From Aquabacter cavernae (GTDB lineage Bacteria; Pseudomonadota; Alphaproteobacteria; Rhizobiales; Xanthobacteraceae), in the NCBI RefSeq assembly GCF_003993795.1, contig NZ_RWKV01000017.1, positions 124,001 to 188,000 on the forward strand: a DNA stretch of 64,000 bases. Direction: 5' to 3'. The position numbers were made by a program, and so were the translations under genes. The notes below the pieces were generated by a model. It was given only the letters and a program-made list of their open reading frames with translations, had not been told where the DNA came from and made no database searches. Of the stretch, positions 53,037 through 61,918 are shown in pieces (position 1 is the first letter of the stretch; the number at the start of each line of letters is the position of its first letter).

Positions 53037-53273
53037 GGCGTTTCCTTTCACGCTCAGCCGCAAGGCCAGAGCCTGATCCAATCAGGCTCTAAGCCATTGA
53101 TGGAGAGTGCTTCACGGTGGGCGACCGCACTCTAAGCGCCCGCCAGGAAAACGCCTATCCCCCGCATGCAATTCAGCGCGCCTGCACCCAAGCCGTTCGC
53201 CGCAGGGGCGTCTGGATCACTGTGCGCCGCTGCGGACGCGGCGATGCCACCGCGTCCCATGAGGCGCACAGGA

Positions 53274-54239
53274 TCACTGCTGCTCGATGCCGGCATCCTT
53301 GACCACCTTCACCCAGCGGTCCGCTTCCGTGGCGATGCGCTTGCGCATCTCCGCCGGCGTGCTGGTCTTCACCTCGCCGCCCACCGCCGCCTCGATCTTG
53401 GCCTTGGTCTCGGGGTTGGCGAGCGCCTTCACCACTTCGTCGTGCAGGCGCTTGACGATGGGCTCCGGCGTGCCCTTCGGCGCCACGAGGCCCGCCCAGG
53501 TCACCACCGAGAAGTCCTTGATACCGGCCTCACCCATGGTGGGAACGTCCGGGAAGGCGGCGAGACGCTTGTCGGAGAACACCGCCAAGGCGCGCATCTT
53601 GCCGCTGCGGATCTGGGATTCCAGCGTCACGGGGCTTGCGACGATCATGGGGATTTCGCCGCTGAGGATGCCCGTCACGGCGGCGGCCTCGCCCCGATAG
53701 GGAATGTGCGTGATGGTCACGCCCGCCGCGTTGGCGAGAAGAACGCCCGCCAGATGCTGCGTGGAGCCCACACCCGCCGATCCGAAATTGATGGCGGCCG
53801 GATCTTCCTTCGCCTTGGCGAGAAGCTCCGCGAGGGTCTTGTAGGGGCTGTTGGCGGGCACCGCGAGCACGAAGCTGTAGTCGACCACGTTGGAGATGGG
53901 CTCGAAGTCATCCACGGGATCGAACGGCAGGGTCTTATAGAGGCCCTTGGCCACGGCGTGACCGCCGGTGACGAGGCCGATCGTGTAGCCATCCGGCTTG
54001 GCCCGCGCCAGGGTATTGGCGGCCAGCGTGCCCCCGGCGCCGGGCTTCGGCTCCACCACCACGGGCACGCCCATGCTTTCATACATGGGCTGCGCGAGAA
54101 GCCGCGAGATGGTGTCGGCGCTGCCGCCGGGGGCATAGCCCTGGATCAGCATGATGGCGCGGCTTGGATAGTCGGCGGCCTGTGCCGCGCCGCCCATGGT
54201 GCAGAGCGCCGCAACGATGCCGATGATGGTGCGCCTCAT
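53274..54239 (-). CDS. tripartite tricarboxylate transporter solute-binding protein (Bug family)
   Basis: A 321-residue periplasmic receptor. The signal peptide (MRRTIIGIVAALCTMGGAAQAADYPSRAI) is followed by the Bug pattern QGYAPGGSADTISRLLAQPM and the GAGGTLAANTLARAKPDGYTIG block. It ends with residues fitting the C-lobe of the family (KVVKDAGIEQQ). The TctA/TctB membrane subunits are not adjacent, which is common for Bug proteins. It is the last gene in the minus-strand catabolic run, 110 bp after the FAH-family gene, so it may deliver the substrate of that pathway. Confidence 0.92.
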   Translation of the reverse strand: MRRTIIGIVAALCTMGGAAQAADYPSRAIMLIQGYAPGGSADTISRLLAQPMYESMGVPVVVEPKPGAGGTLAANTLARAKPDGYTIGLVTGGHAVAKGLYKTLPFDPVDDFEPISNVVDYSFVLAVPANSPYKTLAELLAKAKEDPAAINFGSAGVGSTQHLAGVLLANAAGVTITHIPYRGEAAAVTGILSGEIPMIVASPVTLESQIRSGKMRALAVFSDKRLAAFPDVPTMGEAGIKDFSVVTWAGLVAPKGTPEPIVKRLHDEVVKALANPETKAKIEAAVGGEVKTSTPAEMRKRIATEADRWVKVVKDAGIEQQ

Positions 54240-54349
54240 GGTTCGTTCCTTCCCTTATGTTGTTTGCCGTGTTTGCTTTTTGGTTTTGATCTTGGTGTCG
54301 AAGACGGCTGGACTTGCCCGGTCCCGGGACGCCCCAGCCCGGGCGGACA

Positions 54350-55210
54350 TCACTCGTCCACCACTGGATTTCGGAGCGTGCCGATGCGCTCGATTTCGAC
54401 GCTCACCACGTCGCCCGCCTTCATGAAAACCGGCGGCTTGCGGGTGAAGCCCGCACCGGCGGGTGTCCCGGTGACGATCACGTCGCCCGGCACCAGATCG
54501 AAGATGGTGGAGGCGTAGCTGATGAGCTGCGGGATCTTGAAGATGAGATGGGATGTGTCGGAGGCCTGCACCTCTTCCCCGTTCAGTAGCGTGCGCAGCG
54601 TCAAAGCATTGGGGTCGGGGATGTCATCGGCCGTGACCAGCCAGGGCCCGAACGGGCCGGTGCCGACGAAATTCTTGCCCGAAGCCACCTGCTGGGCGTG
54701 CTTTTGCCAGTCGCGGACGCTGACATCGTTATAGATGGAATAGCCGGCCACATGGGCCATGGCGTCGGCCTCCGCGATATGGCGGCCGCCCGTGCCGATC
54801 ACCACCGCAAGCTCGCCTTCCCAATCCAGCTGGGTGGACACTTTGGGCCGGATCACGGGCGCTTCATGCCCCACCTGCGAGCGCCAGACCCGCAGGAAAA
54901 TGGGCGGGAAGGCCGGCCCCTCGCGCTTCGCGCCATCGGGCGCCGCATCCTGGCCGGGCTCAAAATAATTACGGAGCACGCAGACGATCTTTTCCGGCCG
55001 GGGGATGACCGGCAGGAAGGTGATGTCGGAGAGGGGAATCTCCGCCTGGGTGGCTGTGAGCAGGGCCTCGCGATCCGCGAAATCCGCGCTGCCGAGGAAG
55101 TCCGCCAGCGTCGCGTGTTCAGGCAGGGCCTTGCCGAGGTCGGCGACCCTGTCGCCCACCACAGCGCCCCAGGAGGCCACAGGCCCCACGGAAAAAGACA
55201 GGAGCTTCAC
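54350..55210 (-). CDS. fumarylacetoacetate hydrolase-family protein
   Basis: A 286-residue FAH-family enzyme cleaving or isomerising a dioxo-acid. The N-terminal cap (residues 1-75) is followed by PEKIVCVLRNYFEPGQDA, the metal-binding region LDWEGELAVVIGTGGRHI and YSIYNDVSVRDWQ, and the C-terminal PGDVIVTGTPAGAGFTRKP. Metal ligands Glu, Glu and Asp are in those motifs. A role after ring cleavage by the VOC dioxygenase is plausible. A candidate operator (55245-55264) lies 35-55 bp before the start, so it may be expressed separately from the upstream genes. Confidence 0.9.
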   Translation of the reverse strand: MKLLSFSVGPVASWGAVVGDRVADLGKALPEHATLADFLGSADFADREALLTATQAEIPLSDITFLPVIPRPEKIVCVLRNYFEPGQDAAPDGAKREGPAFPPIFLRVWRSQVGHEAPVIRPKVSTQLDWEGELAVVIGTGGRHIAEADAMAHVAGYSIYNDVSVRDWQKHAQQVASGKNFVGTGPFGPWLVTADDIPDPNALTLRTLLNGEEVQASDTSHLIFKIPQLISYASTIFDLVPGDVIVTGTPAGAGFTRKPPVFMKAGDVVSVEIERIGTLRNPVVDE

Positions 55211-55244
55211 GGTTTGCCGTCCAATGGTTGCGCCCGAGGCGGAA

Positions 55245-55264
55245 TGATTTTCGAAATTTTTCGA
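55245..55264 (-). promoter_or_regulatory. candidate GntR operator before the FAH-family gene
   Basis: On the minus strand this reads TCGAAAAATTTCGAAAATCA. It shares TTTCGAAAA...TCA with the two operator copies near the GntR gene, with two fewer A residues. It lies about 35-55 bp upstream of the FAH-family ATG. Confidence 0.4.
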
Positions 55265-55325
55265 CCAATAGCGCGGTGATCTTCATGCAGTGTCCGCAGC
55301 GCCGGAGCGCTGCGGAAAATCCGGT

Positions 55326-56369
55326 TCAAACCGGCAGGGCCTCGACGCCGAGGCGCGCGGCGAGTTCGGCAAGCTTGGTGGCCGTGCCCTGCGCCAAGGG
55401 AATGCCCGACCGGCTGCGTTCCGCCGCCGTGCGCCGCCCCCGCTCGCCGGGCAGCAGCACCGCTTCCGTACCGGCCGCCGGTTCGAGACCGTGGATGGCC
55501 ACTGCCAGGGCCTGCACATTGGCGAGGAAGCGCTCGCGGCCCATGAAGGCATCGGGATCGATGGCGATGGCAAGGCCGTTGAAGCCCACCGGATCGGCAC
55601 CGCCCAGCGCCGGGGCGATGATGGGATTATCCGCCAGCAGGCTGCACAACACCTCGATCATCAGCGAGAGGCCCGCGCCCTTGGCCCCGGCCATGGGCAG
55701 GAGCGCCTTCACCTGCGCGGCGTCGGTGGTGGAGCGGCCTTCGCCGTCCATGCCCCACCCCTCAGGGATCGCGCGCCCGGCATCGCGGGCCGCCAGGATC
55801 TTGCCGAGCGCCACGGCGGCCGTGGACATGTCGAGCACGATAGGCGCGTCCGCGTCCGCCGAGGGGGCGGCGATGGCGAGCGGATTGGACGACACCGCCT
55901 CGCCGCGCGCGCCGGGATAGGCCATGAGCGGCTTGGAGGCCGTCATGATGATGCCCACCAGGCCCGCATCCGCGATCCTGTGCGCGAAATAGCCGATGGC
56001 GCCGGCATGGGTCACGTTCCGCCCCACGCAGAAACCGGCCCCGCTGCGGGCGGCGATCTCCACGGCCTTGAGCGTGACGCTCTCCATGCCCGTGGCGCCG
56101 GGCGCGAGGCCCGCATCGATGAGGGCCACCGCCCCGGATTCCCGGACGACTTTCGGGGTCGCCGCCGGGTTGATCAAGCCCTGCTGCACCATCTCCACAT
56201 AGCGGGGAATGCGCAGGACGCCGTGGGAGTCCACGCCGCGCAGATTGGCCCAGACCAGCAGCTCCGCCGCCTTGGCCGCGTCCTCGGGCCGGAAGCCGCC
56301 TGCGGTGAGCAGGCGCTCGGCGAAGTCGCGCAGAGCCTGCGGCGACACCGTGCGTGTTGCGCTCGCCAT
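55326..56369 (-). CDS. Ldh-family (malate/L-lactate type) NAD(P)-dependent oxidoreductase
   Basis: A 347-residue MDH2/LDH2-type dehydrogenase that oxidises a 2-hydroxyacid or imino-acid with NAD(P). The conserved RGVDSHGVLRIPRYVEM (about 49-65) holds the catalytic His; GRNVTHAGAIGYFAHRIADAG and the AYPGARGEAVSSNPLAIAAP block follow. It lies 3 bp after the hydrolase stop, so the two genes are coupled. The substrate is unknown; the family includes ureidoglycolate and 2,3-diketo-gulonate enzymes. Confidence 0.88.
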   Translation of the reverse strand: MASATRTVSPQALRDFAERLLTAGGFRPEDAAKAAELLVWANLRGVDSHGVLRIPRYVEMVQQGLINPAATPKVVRESGAVALIDAGLAPGATGMESVTLKAVEIAARSGAGFCVGRNVTHAGAIGYFAHRIADAGLVGIIMTASKPLMAYPGARGEAVSSNPLAIAAPSADADAPIVLDMSTAAVALGKILAARDAGRAIPEGWGMDGEGRSTTDAAQVKALLPMAGAKGAGLSLMIEVLCSLLADNPIIAPALGGADPVGFNGLAIAIDPDAFMGRERFLANVQALAVAIHGLEPAAGTEAVLLPGERGRRTAAERSRSGIPLAQGTATKLAELAARLGVEALPV

Positions 56370-56372
56370 AGC

Positions 56373-57254
56373 CTAGACCGCCAGCGGCGAGGGGAAGAAC
56401 TTGTCGAGCCACCCCTTGATCATCGCCTTGGTGCGGGGCGCATCCTGCGCCGAAAGCGGGAAGTGGGAGGTGCCGGTGATGAGCATCAGCTCCGCCGGCT
56501 GTCCCGCCTTCTCGAACAGGCGAATGGACTGCTCGGTGGGCGTGATGCCGTCATCGGCGGTGTGGAAGAACAGAGCGGGACGGGGCGAGATGTTGCCCAC
56601 CACGTCATCGGCCCGGAACTCATACATGCTGATGGCGGTCTCGACCGGGATCTCCATGATCGCCTTGGGTGAGAGGTTCTTGCGCAGCGGCTCGGGGATC
56701 GGCACCGCGTCGAAGCGGGAGATCCACATGCTCGTCCCGGTCTCGCGCTTGTGCTTGCGGCCCTGCTCCAGAAGGCCGGTGAAGCGCGCCCAGGCTTCCG
56801 GGGTGGGATGCTGGCCGCGGAACTTGCGCTCGCCATCGCCCCAGCCGCAGGAGGAGATGACGCAGGCGAAGCGGCTGTCCACGCCCGCCGAATAGACCGC
56901 CACGGCGGCGCCGAAACTATGCCCGACCACGCCGATGCGCGCCGGGTCCACCTCTTCGCGGCCGGCCAGGAAGGTGAGCGCGTTCTTGGCGTCGGCCACC
57001 TGGTCGAAGCAGCGCACCTGGGCGCGCTCGCCTTCGCTCTCCCCGCAGCTGCGGAAGTCGAAGCGCAGCGCCACGTAGCCGAAATCCTCCAGCATGCGCG
57101 CCTGGATCTCGGCGTGGGATTCGTCCTTGGACCCCACGAAGCCGTGCAGCACGATGAAAGCGGGCAGCCGCTCGCCGCTCTTGCGGCCTTCGGGAACATG
57201 CAGCACCGCGGACAGCTTCAGGCCGTCCGACATGAATGTCAGCTTTTCCTGCAT
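56373..57254 (-). CDS. alpha/beta hydrolase
   Basis: A 293-residue serine hydrolase. Nucleophile elbow GVVGHSFGAAVAVYSAG (Ser at about 127), an oxyanion region FIVLHGFVGSKDES, and a C-terminal active-site Asp/His area with ADDGITPTEQ and TGTSHFPLS. It starts about 20 bp after the VOC gene stop (57276) and just overlaps no gene. Likely hydrolyses the ring-cleavage product or an amide/ester intermediate; substrate unknown. Confidence 0.88.
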   Translation of the reverse strand: MQEKLTFMSDGLKLSAVLHVPEGRKSGERLPAFIVLHGFVGSKDESHAEIQARMLEDFGYVALRFDFRSCGESEGERAQVRCFDQVADAKNALTFLAGREEVDPARIGVVGHSFGAAVAVYSAGVDSRFACVISSCGWGDGERKFRGQHPTPEAWARFTGLLEQGRKHKRETGTSMWISRFDAVPIPEPLRKNLSPKAIMEIPVETAISMYEFRADDVVGNISPRPALFFHTADDGITPTEQSIRLFEKAGQPAELMLITGTSHFPLSAQDAPRTKAMIKGWLDKFFPSPLAV

Positions 57255-57275
57255 CTCAGAACTCCCGGCTCGACA

Positions 57276-58178
57276 TCAGCTGATGGCCGCAAAGGGGAAG
57301 TGGAAGGTGCGCCATTCCAGCGGTGCGGGCGTGCCCCACACATTCATCTGCCGGACATTGCCGGGCCGCTCCAGATTGGTGATGACGTTGGCCGTGAAGG
57401 TCTCGTCGTCGGAAATGAGCGCCATCTCGCCGGAACATTCCACCATCGCGCCCGATGCGTCGGTGTAATAGGCATAGGTATTGTCGCCGGGACGATGGCG
57501 GCCGGGACCCCACATCATCTGCTTTCCGAAGCGGTCGAGCGTATCGCCGAGGCGCAGATACTGGTTGAACTCGCGGAACTCGAAGGAATAGTGGTGCAGG
57601 CCCACCGCACCCTTCACCAGGCCGAGAATGTGGTGCTGGCGGTTGCCGCCATACATCCAGCTCAGGCTGTCATCCACCAGCCGCTCGGAGAGCCTCATGC
57701 CGCCGATGGCTTCCAGATGGCCGCGCGTGGCAGCGGGATCGGGGGTGATCAGATTGACGTGGTCCATCCGGTTGGGGCCGACGCCGTGGGTGGGATGGCG
57801 GCGGTCATAGAGGGTGTCCCGGATGGGCGTATGGATCTCGAAGCGCAGCCCCTCGGGCGTCGCGAAGGTGACGCCGGCCGCGATGCAATCCAGGCTCGGC
57901 GCGCTGGAGAGGATGCGGCAGCCGGCCGCCTCCACCCGCGCCTCGGCGGCGCGCACCGCGTCCACGGTCAGGGCTTCCAGGGCGATGGTGTGGGTGGCGT
58001 TCTCGTCCGAATGAAGCAGCACCAGCTCGGCGGCGCGCCCGTTGGAGCTGAGCCAGGTCTGGCCCTGTTCCTGATGGGTCACGCGCAGGCCCAGTATCTC
58101 GGTGGCATCGTGAATGACCGCCGCCGGGTCGCTCACATTGATCTTCATATGCCCCACGGCATGGACGATATGCGCCAT
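57276..58178 (-). CDS. VOC-family extradiol-type dioxygenase
   Basis: A 300-residue two-domain vicinal-oxygen-chelate protein of the catechol 2,3-dioxygenase type. The second domain holds a complete Fe(II) 2-His-1-Glu set: His in MDHVNLI, His in GLHHYSFEF, Glu in GAMVECSGE. I chose the ATG at 58178 for the GGGAGAGG upstream; the longer form from 58217 adds 13 residues. It is the first gene of the minus-strand run and diverges from the GntR gene. Ring cleavage of a dihydroxylated aromatic is the likely reaction. Confidence 0.87.
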   Translation of the reverse strand: MAHIVHAVGHMKINVSDPAAVIHDATEILGLRVTHQEQGQTWLSSNGRAAELVLLHSDENATHTIALEALTVDAVRAAEARVEAAGCRILSSAPSLDCIAAGVTFATPEGLRFEIHTPIRDTLYDRRHPTHGVGPNRMDHVNLITPDPAATRGHLEAIGGMRLSERLVDDSLSWMYGGNRQHHILGLVKGAVGLHHYSFEFREFNQYLRLGDTLDRFGKQMMWGPGRHRPGDNTYAYYTDASGAMVECSGEMALISDDETFTANVITNLERPGNVRQMNVWGTPAPLEWRTFHFPFAAIS

Positions 58179-58256
58179 CGTTTCCTCTCCCTTGGGCTCG
58201 GTTGTCGCCGGAGCCATTGCCGGCGGTGATACGGCAAACGGGAGGGGGATTCAATA

Positions 58257-58370
58257 ATTTTCGAAAAAATCAGATTTATCGCAAAAACAGATCATGTCGG
58301 ACATTTCGGACGGGTTCGTCCATTTCCTCGACTGGCGCGTGAACAGCGGAAAATATTGATTTTTTCGAAA
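58257..58370. promoter_or_regulatory. divergent control region with two inverted TTTCGAAAAAATCA sites
   Basis: TTTCGAAAAAATCA occurs on the plus strand at 58259-58272 and on the minus strand at 58357-58370, a perfect 14-bp match 98 bp apart. They sit in the gap between the VOC dioxygenase gene (minus, starts 58178) and the GntR gene (plus, starts 58449), one near each start. This is the expected operator arrangement for autoregulation and control of the divergent catabolic operon. DNA looping between the two sites is possible. Confidence 0.6.
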
Positions 58371-58448
58371 TTCCCAATAGGGTATCCAAACGCTCCCAGC
58401 CGATCGCGAGAGGACGAGCGAGGCGAGCCAGTGAGAGCGGGGCCCGGA

Positions 58449-59177
58449 ATGGCAGACAAGCAGAAGCAGCCCGGCGAGACCCGCGCGGCCGACGTCCTTC
58501 ACCGCATGCGGCTCGACATTATCAATTGCGAATTGCAGCCCGGCGAAAAGCTCCGGTTCGAGGCCCTGCGCGCCCGCTACACGGTCAGCTTCTCCACCCT
58601 GCGCGAGGCGCTGTCGCGGCTGGCGGCGGAAAGCCTCGTGGTGGCGGAAGGGCAGCGCGGCTTCATGGTGGCGCCGGTCTCCATCGAGGATCTGAACGAC
58701 CTCACGGACACGCGCGTCCTCATCGAGAACGAGATGCTGCGGCGCTCCATGCGCTATGGCGACGATGACTGGGAAGCCAATATCCTCGCCAGCTTTCACC
58801 GCATGGACAAGATGCAGAAGCGGCTCGGCCGGGAATATTATCTCTCGGAAGAATGGGCGGCGGTGCACAGCGCCTTCCATGCGTCGCTGGTGTCCGAGTG
58901 CCGGTCGCCCACCCTCATCGAGTTGCGCGACAAGCTGTTCGAGCGCGCCCAGCGCTATCGGCGCATGTCCTCCCAGTTCCGCAAGAAGTGGCGCAAGAAG
59001 GATGTGGAGCACAAGATGATCGTCGATGCCGCCTTGGCGCGCGACGAGGATCTGGCGCTCCGCCTGATCGAGCGGCACATCCGCGAGACCAGCGAGAATG
59101 TCATCGCGCACGCGCAGCACCTGTTCCCGCAGGAAACGCCGCACGCTTTCTCCGCGAACCCGCAGGCGGCCGAATAG
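58449..59177 (+). CDS. GntR-family regulator with FCD domain
   Basis: A 242-residue regulator. The N-terminal winged helix (about 10-75; LHRMRLDIINCELQPGEKLR, then STLREALSRLAAESLVV) is followed by an all-helical FCD ligand domain with metal-binding residues: Asp in RVLIENEM region, His in SAFHASLV, His in RHIRETSENV. The ATG at 58449 is preferred; GTG and upstream starts add 7-31 residues. It probably represses the divergent catabolic genes until an intermediate binds. Confidence 0.88.
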   Translation: MADKQKQPGETRAADVLHRMRLDIINCELQPGEKLRFEALRARYTVSFSTLREALSRLAAESLVVAEGQRGFMVAPVSIEDLNDLTDTRVLIENEMLRRSMRYGDDDWEANILASFHRMDKMQKRLGREYYLSEEWAAVHSAFHASLVSECRSPTLIELRDKLFERAQRYRRMSSQFRKKWRKKDVEHKMIVDAALARDEDLALRLIERHIRETSENVIAHAQHLFPQETPHAFSANPQAAE

Positions 59178-59231
59178 GCCCCGCCTTCATCGTGGGCCGG
59201 GGGACCGCTCAGCCGTCCCCCGTCCGCAGGA

Positions 59232-59666
59232 TCACGCGCGCAGCGCCACGCTCAGTTCGATCTCCAGCATGCCACCGCTCGGCAGGCTCGCCACACCCAC
59301 CGCCGCCCGTGCATGCTGCCCGCGCGTCTCGCCCAGGGCATCGATCAGAACGTCGGAGGCGGCGTCCATCACCTTGGGATGGTGGATGAAATCGGGCGCG
59401 GAGCGGATGAAGCCGCGCACCATCAGAACCTGTTCCACCGCATCCAGCCCGCCGATCGCGTCGGAAAGCACGCTCAGGCAGCGCAGCATGGACCTCCGGG
59501 CCGCTTCCTGGGCGGCGGGAATATCCGCCTCGCCCGCCGCGATGCCGGTCAAGGTCACCTCATTCTCGTCGCGCGAGACCTGGCCGCTCACATAGGCGAC
59601 GCCCCGGTGGACGATGACCGGGCGATAGCGCCCTCTCGGCTTCGGGGGCGTGGGCAAATCCACCAT
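59232..59666 (-). CDS. RidA-family protein
   Basis: A 144-residue YjgF/RidA-type protein, a 2-iminoacid/enamine deaminase or related hydrolase acting as a trimer. Typical blocks are RPVIVHRGVAYVSGQVSRDE near the N-terminus and, near the C-terminus, GQHARAAVGVASLPSGGMLE with the usual Arg and Glu. It is convergent with the GntR gene and follows the LamB/YcsF gene by 60 bp. In this cluster it may remove reactive enamine or imine intermediates. Confidence 0.88.
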   Translation of the reverse strand: MVDLPTPPKPRGRYRPVIVHRGVAYVSGQVSRDENEVTLTGIAAGEADIPAAQEAARRSMLRCLSVLSDAIGGLDAVEQVLMVRGFIRSAPDFIHHPKVMDAASDVLIDALGETRGQHARAAVGVASLPSGGMLEIELSVALRA

Positions 59667-59725
59667 GGTGTTCTCCTCATCTCCATTGAGTGTTGTCGCG
59701 CGACAGCGCGGCGTGCGACCCGTCT

Positions 59726-60505
59726 TCAGGACGTCGCGACGCCCGCAAGGAACGGCGCCAGGGTGATGCCCGCGCCCTCCAGCGTGGCGCGGATCTTCAG
59801 CGCCATCTTCTGCGCATCCGGCGTGTCGCCGTGGACGCAGACGGACTGCGCCGCGAGGGGGATGGACGGCCCGTCCACGGTCGGCATCAGCCCCGTGGAA
59901 ACGAAGTCCACCAGACGGCGGGCGGCGGCCTCCGCATCATGGATCACCGCCCCTTCCCGGGAGCGCGGCACCAACTGGCCGTTCGCCAGATAGGCGCGAT
60001 CCGCAAAGATCTCGCTGAATACCGCGAGCCCCGCATCCCGTCCCGCGCCCTCCAGCGCGGTGCCGGAAATGGCGAGGATCCCGAGATCGGCCGAGACGGC
60101 GCGGGTCGCGCGCGCCACGGCTGTGGCGGCGGCCGGATCGGCGGCCGCCCAGTTCCCCAGCGCACCATGGGGCTTCACGTAGCGCACCACGGCCCCGGCG
60201 AGGGCGGCGGCACCCATGAGGGCGCCGATCTGCGTCGCCACCAATTGCTCCACCTCCCGGCCCGACAGGGGGATGAGGCGGCGGCCGAAGCCCTCCCGAT
60301 CGGCAAAGCCGGGATGGGCGCCGACGCTCACCCCGCGTGCACGGGCGAGTTCCAGCGTCTCCACCATGGTGGCCGGGTCGCCTGCATGTCCGCCGCAGGC
60401 GATGTTGGCACTGGTGACGATGTCGAGAAGCGCGGCATCATCCCCCATGCGCCACGGGCCGAACCCCTCGCCGAGGTCCGCATTGAGATCGATGGTCCGC
60501 GTCAT
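59726..60505 (-). CDS. LamB/YcsF-family protein (5-oxoprolinase subunit A-like)
   Basis: A 259-residue protein of the PxpA family. Clear motifs: TIDLNADLGEGFGPWRMGDD at the N-terminus, ANIACGGHAGDP, and GVSVGAHPGFADREGFGRR. PxpA normally works with PxpB and PxpC in opening the 5-oxoproline ring at the cost of ATP; neither partner is visible here. The context among ring-degrading genes suggests action on another lactam or heterocycle, which is inference. It lies about 80 bp after the FeS-FAD subunit gene. Confidence 0.88.
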   Translation of the reverse strand: MTRTIDLNADLGEGFGPWRMGDDAALLDIVTSANIACGGHAGDPATMVETLELARARGVSVGAHPGFADREGFGRRLIPLSGREVEQLVATQIGALMGAAALAGAVVRYVKPHGALGNWAAADPAAATAVARATRAVSADLGILAISGTALEGAGRDAGLAVFSEIFADRAYLANGQLVPRSREGAVIHDAEAAARRLVDFVSTGLMPTVDGPSIPLAAQSVCVHGDTPDAQKMALKIRATLEGAGITLAPFLAGVATS

Positions 60506-60583
60506 GGGATGGTCCCGGATCAGGCCGCCGTCCGGCGGAAGGAGAAGACGATGCGCGCGGCGGGCGGCCCCAGGCCCCTCCCC

Positions 60584-61918
60584 TCACGCGCCATGGAACG
60601 GCAGGCGCTGGAGGAGTTGCCGCAGGATCGCCAGACGGTAGGCGCCGCTGGCCTCCCCGTCATCCAGGGGCAGCACATCCAACATGGCGGCAAGCTCCAC
60701 GTCGGGGAGAGAGCCCCGCGCGGCGGCCAGGAGCGTGTCGGCGTCGCGCACCAGGAAGGGCCGCGCGCCATAGCCCGCCACGGCGATCCGAAGATCGCCC
60801 GCCACGTCCCGCGCGCCCGTGACGCTCACCAGCGCCGGGCGTGCCGGGCGCGGGCGGAAAGCCTGATGGGACACCTGCCAATGCGTCGGAATTTCCACGC
60901 CCAGGATCAACTCGGCAGGCGGCCGATCCCGGTTTTCCGCCCGCTCCGCGAACCAGTCGAGCGCAAACGTACGGCGCCCTGCGGCCAGCACATCTGCATC
61001 GGTCGCCATGAGGAAGGACGGATAGCTGCCGTTGCGCCACGCACTCACCATGGCGCCGCCCAGCGTTCCCCGGGCGCGCACATAGATGTCGCCCACCTTG
61101 CCCGCGAGCCCGGCCAGGTCCGGCAGGGCTGAGCGCACCGGCTCAGAGGCCGCGATCTGCCCATGGGTGCATCCCGCGCCCACGAACAGCCGGTCCCCCA
61201 CCACTTCGATGCGGCCCAATTCCGCGATACCGGCGATCTCCAGCAAGGACGGCTCGGCCTGCGCGGAATGCTGCAGCAGGGGCACCAGATGTTGCCCACC
61301 CGCCAGCCAATAGGCACCCGGCCGCGCCTGCGCCGCCGCGCACGCCGCCGCCACGGTGCGGGGCGCGTGCGCCGAGACGCGCGGAACAGGCTTCGCGCCG
61401 TGCGGCGCGTGGGCCGCCTGCGCCATGGCCCGCGCCGCGCCTTCCACGGCGCTGACGATGGCCTGATAGCCCGTACAGCGGCACAGCAGGCCGGCGAAAG
61501 CCGCCTGGATGTCGTCCCGGCCGGGCTCCGGCGTCTCCTCCAGCAGCGCCTTGGCGGCGAAGAAGAAAGCGGACCGGCAATAGCCGCACTGGAACACGGA
61601 AGGGCCTGCCAGCGCCTCCATGAGCGGCGCCAGCGCGCCCGCCTCCTGCTGGTAGGCGTCCAGGGTCCGCATCTCCGCGCCATCCAGGGAGGCGACGGGC
61701 ACGGTGCAGGATTTCACGGGCGTCCCGTCCAGCACCACGGCGCAGGAGCCGCAATGGGCGCCATCGCAGGCGGAGCGGGCAGAAACCGGCCCCACGGCCT
61801 CCGGAAGCCATTCCAGCAGCGTGCGGTCATCGTCCGGCAGCAGGGCGACATCCCGGCCGTTCACGCGGAGGGTGCCGCCCGCTCCCGCGGGGCTGGTCGC
61901 AGTTGCCTGCATGGTCAT
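60584..61918 (-). CDS. XDH-family hydroxylase small subunit: fused 2Fe-2S and FAD domains
   Basis: A 444-residue electron-transfer subunit of a molybdenum hydroxylase. The N-terminal ~160 residues carry both 2Fe-2S clusters: ACDGAHCGSCAVVLDG with a further Cys in PVKSC, then CGYCRSAFF and LCRCTGYQ. The C-terminal ~270 residues are the FAD-binding CO-dehydrogenase flavoprotein-like domain (YWLAGGQHLVPLLQ; GDIYVRARGTLGGAM). The ATG at 61918 overlaps the stop of the molybdenum-subunit gene by 4 bp, giving translational coupling; the frame reads through much further upstream but that extension is antisense-like. Separate subunits in many relatives are fused here. Confidence 0.9.
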   Translation of the reverse strand: MTMQATATSPAGAGGTLRVNGRDVALLPDDDRTLLEWLPEAVGPVSARSACDGAHCGSCAVVLDGTPVKSCTVPVASLDGAEMRTLDAYQQEAGALAPLMEALAGPSVFQCGYCRSAFFFAAKALLEETPEPGRDDIQAAFAGLLCRCTGYQAIVSAVEGAARAMAQAAHAPHGAKPVPRVSAHAPRTVAAACAAAQARPGAYWLAGGQHLVPLLQHSAQAEPSLLEIAGIAELGRIEVVGDRLFVGAGCTHGQIAASEPVRSALPDLAGLAGKVGDIYVRARGTLGGAMVSAWRNGSYPSFLMATDADVLAAGRRTFALDWFAERAENRDRPPAELILGVEIPTHWQVSHQAFRPRPARPALVSVTGARDVAGDLRIAVAGYGARPFLVRDADTLLAAARGSLPDVELAAMLDVLPLDDGEASGAYRLAILRQLLQRLPFHGA

